From: CAYWJT01 sp964458655
GTDB taxonomy: Bacteria > Acidobacteriota > Aminicenantia > Aminicenantales > Saccharicenantaceae
Length of the DNA stretch: 17,699 nt
Reading direction: 5' to 3'
Assembly (NCBI GenBank): GCA_964458655.1
Contig: CAYWJT010000055.1
Location: 1-17,699 of the forward strand
In this document: piece after piece, positions 13,825 to 17,699 of the stretch
Layout of the letters: each line of letters begins with the position of its first letter
Position numbering within the stretch: the first letter of the stretch is position 1
Made by a program: the position numbers and the translations under genes
The notes under the pieces: model-generated
What the model saw: only the letters and a program-made list of their open reading frames with translations
The model's database searches: none
What the model was told of the DNA's origin: nothing

Positions 13825-15633
13825 ATGCACCTGACCTGGGTCGACTGGCTGATCGTTTTCGCGTCCATAAGCATCTGCTTCCTGCCCGCGCTGTTCTTCA
13901 GCCGCCGGGCCGGCCGCAACACCGCCGAGTTCTTCACCTCCGGCCGGGCCGCGCCCTGGTGGCTGATCGGCGTCAGCATGGTGGCCACGACCTTCAGCAC
14001 CGACACGCCCAACCTCGTGACCAACATCGTCCGCAACCAGGGCGTCGCCGGCAACTGGGTCTGGTGGGCCTTCCTGCTGACCGGCATGCTGACCGTCTTC
14101 TTCTACGCCCGCATGTGGCGCCGCTCCGGCGTGCTGACGGACCTGGAGTTCTACGAGATCCGCTACTCGGGCAAGCCGGCCGGCTTCGTCCGCGGCTTCC
14201 GGGCGGTCTACCTCGGCCTGCTTTTCAACTGCGTCATCATGGGCACGGTCAACCTGGCGGCGGTCAAGATCGCCAACGTCCTTCTGGGCTGGCCGGCCCT
14301 GAAGACCCTGGCCATCTGCGCCGCCATCAACGTCTTCTTCGCCATTGCCGCCGGGCTGTGGGGCGTCCTGGTCATCGACCTCATCCAGTTCGGCATCGCC
14401 ATGACCGGCGCCTTCTCGGCGGCCGTCTTCGCCCTCAAACAGCCGCAGATAGGCGGGCTGTCGGGCCTTATCGCCAAGCTCGACCCGAAGACGCTCCATT
14501 TCCTGCCGGATTTCGGGGACTGGGGGCTGGCCCTCTCGGTCTTCATCATCCCCATAGCCGTCCAGTGGTGGTCGGTCTGGTACCCGGGCGCCGAGCCGGG
14601 CGGCGGCAGCTACATCGCCCAGCGCATGCTCGCGGCCCGGACGGAAAAGGACGCCTTGGGCGGCACGCTGTTCTTCAACGTCATGCACTACGCCCTGCGG
14701 CCCTGGCCCTGGATCTTGGTCGCGCTCTGCTCGCTCGTCATCTACCCTGAGCTCTCCGACATCAGGGCCGCCTTCCCGGCCGTCGACCCCAAGCTGGTCG
14801 GCCCGGACATGGCCTACCCGGCCATGCTCCGTTTCCTTCCGGTCGGGTTCCTCGGCGTCATGGTCGCCGGCCTGTTCGCCGCCTACGTCTCGACCATCAT
14901 CACCCATCTCAACTGGGGCAGCTCCTATATCGTCCATGATTTCTACCGCCGCTTCATCCGAAAAGGGGCGACGGAGCGTCACTACGTCCTGGCCGGCAGG
15001 GTCATGACCGCCGTTTTGATGGTCCTCGCCGGCTCGATAACCCTGGTGCTCGAAACGGCCAAGACCAGCTTCGACCTGCTGCTTTCGGTCGGCGCCGGGA
15101 CGGGGCTGATCTACCTGCTGCGCTGGTTCTGGTGGCGCATCAACGCCTGGAGCGAGATCGCGGCCATGACCAGCTCCTTCCTCGCGGCGCTTTTCTTCTT
15201 CCTGATGGGCAAAGCCGGCCATCCCGTGGCCTCACACATCTCGCTCGTGATCACCATCGCGGCCACGACCGTGGTCTGGCTGGCCGTAACCCTGCTGACG
15301 AGGCCGGTGGACAGGGACACCCTGGTCGGCTTCTACAAACTTGTCCGTCCCGCGGGCAGGGGCTGGCGCGCGATACGAGAGGCGGCCGGAGTGGGCAGCT
15401 CGCCCGACTCGCTGGCCAACGCCTTCCTCGGCTGGGCGGCCGGCATAACCTTCGTCTACTCGGCGCTGTTCGGAGCCGGGGCCTACATCTACCACAATAC
15501 GACCCTTGGTATCGTCTGGACGGTGCTTTTCGCGGCGAGCGGCCTGGGCCTTATCAAGATACTGCCCAGGCTGTGGATAAAGGAAAAAGCTCCGGCCGCG
15601 TCCGGGGAGCGGCCGTCCCCACCCGCTTCTTGA
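13825..15633 (+). CDS. SSS-family sodium:solute symporter 2
   Basis: A 602-residue polytopic inner-membrane symporter (TC 2.A.21) that couples Na+ entry to uptake of a solute. It has a complete TM1 (WVDWLIVFASISICFLPALF), the MVATTFSTDTP segment, the signature AGLWGVLVIDLIQF, WYPGAEPGGGSYIAQR and RFLPVGFLGVMVAGLFAAYV. AAGGAAGG just upstream supports the ATG. It is a close paralogue of symporter 1 and is the intact member of the pair. Lying two genes after nagB on the same strand, it is a candidate importer for the amino sugar, but the sequence does not reveal the substrate. Its last 80 bp, encoding the polar tail after the final membrane segment, overlap the end of the opposite-strand protease gene. 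Confidence 0.92.
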   Translation: MHLTWVDWLIVFASISICFLPALFFSRRAGRNTAEFFTSGRAAPWWLIGVSMVATTFSTDTPNLVTNIVRNQGVAGNWVWWAFLLTGMLTVFFYARMWRRSGVLTDLEFYEIRYSGKPAGFVRGFRAVYLGLLFNCVIMGTVNLAAVKIANVLLGWPALKTLAICAAINVFFAIAAGLWGVLVIDLIQFGIAMTGAFSAAVFALKQPQIGGLSGLIAKLDPKTLHFLPDFGDWGLALSVFIIPIAVQWWSVWYPGAEPGGGSYIAQRMLAARTEKDALGGTLFFNVMHYALRPWPWILVALCSLVIYPELSDIRAAFPAVDPKLVGPDMAYPAMLRFLPVGFLGVMVAGLFAAYVSTIITHLNWGSSYIVHDFYRRFIRKGATERHYVLAGRVMTAVLMVLAGSITLVLETAKTSFDLLLSVGAGTGLIYLLRWFWWRINAWSEIAAMTSSFLAALFFFLMGKAGHPVASHISLVITIAATTVVWLAVTLLTRPVDRDTLVGFYKLVRPAGRGWRAIREAAGVGSSPDSLANAFLGWAAGITFVYSALFGAGAYIYHNTTLGIVWTVLFAASGLGLIKILPRLWIKEKAPAASGERPSPPAS

Positions 15634-17614
15634 GCCGCGCCCTGACCGCTTCGACGAAATCCGGCGGGACCTTCAGGCCGAGACTCCGGGCTTTCTCCAG
15701 GTGCGCCCAGCAGGCCTCGTAATCGCCGAGCCGGAAAAGGGCGAAAGCCAGGTTGTTGTGCGCCGCGGCGTTCGCCGGGTCGAGAGCGATCAGCCTGGCG
15801 ATCGCCTCGGCGGCCTTCTTGAAGTCGGCCTGAGCCAGGAGCAACTGGCCGTAGTTGTCCAGGATCTCGGTGTTGTCGGGGGCGCTCTCCAGGCCCTTCT
15901 CGAGCTCCAGGCGGGCTTCCTCCGGCCGGCCGGCCAGGAGGAGCGCCAGGGCCAAGTTGTTCCGGGCCGAGGCCAGGTTCGGGTCGAGGCGGAGCGCAAT
16001 CCGGCACTCCTCCAGCGCCCGCTCATGCTCCCGGAGCCGGATGTAGGCGCCGGCGACGTTCACATGAAAAGAAGCCGAGGCGGCGCCGAGCTCGGCTGCT
16101 TTCCTGAACTCGTTCAAGGCTTCTTGGGCCCTGCCTTCGAGAAGATAGCTCATGCCCAAGCCTTCCCTGGCCGGCAGCAGACCCGGTTCGTTTTCCAGGG
16201 CCCTCTCGAAACGCGACCGGGCGGCTGCCGGCTCCTTGCGCTCGAGCATGATGTTCCCCAGGTTCAGCCAGGCCCTGGCATGCCCCGGGTCGATCGCGAC
16301 GGCTTCTTCAAAAGCTCGGACTGCCGCTCCTCGGTCGCCTTTCTTGTGCAGGATGCGGCCGTAGGTGTTGAGGATGTTGGGGTTCTTTTCCTCAAGCTCC
16401 AGCGCCTTTCGGCACTCGGCCAGGGCGGCGTCGGCCTCTCCCCTGGCGAGCAAAACCTCTGCCATGTTCGACCGGGCCAGCGCATAGGCGGGCTCGATCT
16501 CCAGGGCTTTGAGGAGCGCCTTTTCGGCCTGGTCGAGTTTGTCCTGTTTCAGAAGGACATCGCCGAGGTTGCACCAGGCCTCCGCGAAATTCGGCCTGAG
16601 CCTCAGGGCCTCGAGGTATCTATCCAGGGCGGCCGCGAGGTCGCCCCTCTTGGCCAGCGCTATGCCCAGGTTGTAAAGGACGCGCGTGTTTTCCGGCTCT
16701 TCTTTCAAGATCCCGGAATATATCTCTATAGCACGGTCGTTCTCGCCCCGCCTGCGGAAAGAGACGCCCAGCAGGTTCCTGGCCTCCACCGAACCCGGGT
16801 TGAGCTTGACGGCTTCGCGGCAGGCCGCTTCGACGCCCGCATAATCCTTCTTTTCCAGCCGCAGATGGGCCAGCATCAGCCAGGCGTCTGCGAGCCCGCC
16901 TTCAGACAAGTTCGCGCCTGCCGAGCCGACGGCCGACTCGGTTCTCCCCGTTGACTCCGTGATCAGGCCGCAAATACGTTCGACGACAGGCAGGCTCTTT
17001 TCGACCGCTTCCGGGAGCAGAGGGAAGCCCAGGGTCCCGAACTTCCTATCTCGGTTCAGCCTGATAAGCTCGGAATTAAGGGGGTCGAAAGCCTGTCCCC
17101 GGCCCAGCCAGTCCATGAGCGCGGTCCGGTCGTCGACGTGTACGGCGCCGAAAAGATGGGCCAGCTCGTGTTCGAGCGCTTTCAATTCCCTGCCGCTGTC
17201 CCGGCCCCGGCGCAGGAGCAGGACGGCTTCCTTGAAAAGCACCAGGCCGCTCCAGGAATCCCGCAGGTTGCCCTGGGCCGTGACAGCCAGGAGTATCTGA
17301 TGATCCCCTTTGGGCGAAAGCGTCTCCAGTTTCCCCATCAGGCCGGACATGGACGATATGGAATCGTCGGAAGCCCACTCTTCGTAGCGCGCTATGATGA
17401 ACCTGAGGCCGAACCTCTGCTCGAAATCGGCCGAGGCTGCGGCCACGAGAGAGGCGAGTCTTTCCCGCCACGCGGGCAGCGTCCGGTACTCCTCGTCCGC
17501 GAGGACGAGCAGACGCAGCTCGCGGGGCTCATCGGGTCGGACCGGCGGAGCGGCGGCCCCTGCCCCGAGCGCCAGCGCGGCCGCGAGCAGCCAGCCGGAT
17601 AGTATTTTCCCCAC
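15554..17614 (-). CDS. Secreted metzincin-like protease with twelve TPRs
   Basis: A 686-residue protein starting at GTG 17614. Residues 1-22 form a signal peptide (MGKILSGWLLAAALALGAGA, with AxA cleavage). Residues 30-220 hold a putative metalloprotease domain: H149-E-L-A-H153-LF-G156-AV-H159 is a full HExxHxxGxxH zinc site, and M167 in TALMD lies 8 residues after the third His, the same spacing as the Met-turn of matrixins (HSTDIGALMYP). Residues 241-648 are twelve consecutive 34-residue TPRs without gaps. The C-terminal 26 residues (from about 661) are encoded antisense to the end of symporter 2, with no similarity to TPR. It is probably exported and may bind and cleave, or only bind, a protein partner. 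No substrate or partner gene is visible. The catalytic call rests on the motif alone. Confidence 0.85.
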   Translation of the reverse strand: MGKILSGWLLAAALALGAGAAAPPVRPDEPRELRLLVLADEEYRTLPAWRERLASLVAAASADFEQRFGLRFIIARYEEWASDDSISSMSGLMGKLETLSPKGDHQILLAVTAQGNLRDSWSGLVLFKEAVLLLRRGRDSGRELKALEHELAHLFGAVHVDDRTALMDWLGRGQAFDPLNSELIRLNRDRKFGTLGFPLLPEAVEKSLPVVERICGLITESTGRTESAVGSAGANLSEGGLADAWLMLAHLRLEKKDYAGVEAACREAVKLNPGSVEARNLLGVSFRRRGENDRAIEIYSGILKEEPENTRVLYNLGIALAKRGDLAAALDRYLEALRLRPNFAEAWCNLGDVLLKQDKLDQAEKALLKALEIEPAYALARSNMAEVLLARGEADAALAECRKALELEEKNPNILNTYGRILHKKGDRGAAVRAFEEAVAIDPGHARAWLNLGNIMLERKEPAAARSRFERALENEPGLLPAREGLGMSYLLEGRAQEALNEFRKAAELGAASASFHVNVAGAYIRLREHERALEECRIALRLDPNLASARNNLALALLLAGRPEEARLELEKGLESAPDNTEILDNYGQLLLAQADFKKAAEAIARLIALDPANAAAHNNLAFALFRLGDYEACWAHLEKARSLGLKVPPDFVEAVRARLKKRVGTAAPRTRPELFPLSTAWAVS

Positions 17615-17620
17615 GCAAGT

Positions 17621-17649
17621 AAAATAGGTTGACGCGGGCGCCGCGTCAA
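17621..17649 (-). promoter_or_regulatory. Promoter for the metzincin-TPR gene, probably leaderless
   Basis: On the minus strand, TTGACG (17649-17644), a 17-bp spacer and TATTTT (17626-17621). The -10 occupies -12 to -7 relative to the G of the GTG start codon at 17614, so the predicted transcript starts at the start codon itself. No Shine-Dalgarno site precedes the GTG, which agrees. This also supports the choice of GTG 17614. Confidence 0.6.
17629..17649. promoter_or_regulatory. Perfect 8-bp dyad over -35 and spacer, operator-like
   Basis: TTGACGCG (17629-17636) and CGCGTCAA (17642-17649) are perfect inverted repeats around GGCGC. The dyad covers the whole -35 hexamer and most of the spacer of the metzincin-TPR promoter, where a bound dimeric repressor would block RNA polymerase. 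No regulator gene is in the window. Confidence 0.5.
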
Positions 17650-17699
17650 GCCGGTGGTCTCGTCCACTACATTAGTGACGCGCTTGGCTGGGGATGAGT
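17650..17699. other. Right edge, nothing recognised
   Basis: Fifty bases upstream of the metzincin-TPR promoter. I see no gene, repeat or clear site in them. Confidence 0.4.

Noticed and set aside
13798..15222. Minus-strand frame of about 474 codons opposite symporter 2
   Set aside because: Asp/Glu/Gln-rich shadow of the symporter, without recognisable motifs.
15701..16954. Plus-strand frame of about 417 codons opposite the TPR region
   Set aside because: Its length is explained by the periodic, GC-rich TPR coding strand; no independent family match.
17600..17630. Possible third copy of the repeat arm near TAAAATAGGTTGA
   Set aside because: Only the short AAAATAGGT core matches; the GGGGACAG end and the rest of the arm are missing.

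Overview
This is a high-GC bacterial chromosomal segment with 13 protein genes, no rRNA, intact tRNA or CRISPR array, and at least two copies of a small palindromic mobile-type repeat. The mix of genes (two large paralogous SSS sodium symporters, TldD/PmbA, a corrinoid-methyltransferase-like UroD homologue, an amino-sugar cluster with a PIG-L deacetylase, a DUF4861-like secreted protein, a secreted protease-TPR protein) resembles uncultured heterotrophs around Acidobacteriota/Aminicenantota. That assignment is an inference from gene content only.

Layout. 1-260: noncoding, holding repeat copy 1 (89-200). 261-3211: a UroD/MtaA-like gene (+) converging on SSS symporter 1 (-). 3243-3354: repeat copy 2, in the same orientation, filling most of the divergent intergenic space before tldD. 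3375-6139: tldD-pmbA, overlapping GTGA, encoding the two halves of the TldD/TldE protease. 6141-7977: a leftward operon of an MFS transporter and a nitroreductase overlapping by 8 nt, with a near-consensus promoter. 7978-8372: the largest gene-free gap. 8373-15633: six rightward genes: DUF4861-like secreted protein, ROK-like kinase, PIG-L deacetylase, glucosamine-6-phosphate deaminase, tandem UspA protein and SSS symporter 2. 15554-17614: a leftward secreted metzincin-TPR protein whose 3' end overlaps symporter 2 by 80 bp antisense.

How the genes may work together. The ROK-PIG-L-NagB core (4-nt overlap, then a 29-bp gap) reads as an amino-sugar route: phosphorylate, deacetylate, then deaminate/isomerise to fructose-6-phosphate. 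A PIG-L enzyme sits where NagA would be expected. Symporter 2 is a candidate importer and the secreted DUF4861-like protein a candidate outer-surface partner. The block bracketed by the two repeats carries a paralogous symporter that seems to have lost its first membrane segment near the repeat boundary.

Most notable: (i) two 112-bp repeats with perfect 29-bp inverted arms, apparently non-autonomous; (ii) a matrixin-type metzincin motif joined to twelve gap-free TPRs; (iii) the PIG-L-for-NagA arrangement; (iv) two genes with -10 hexamers placed exactly for leaderless transcripts, one with a perfect operator-like dyad over its -35 and spacer.
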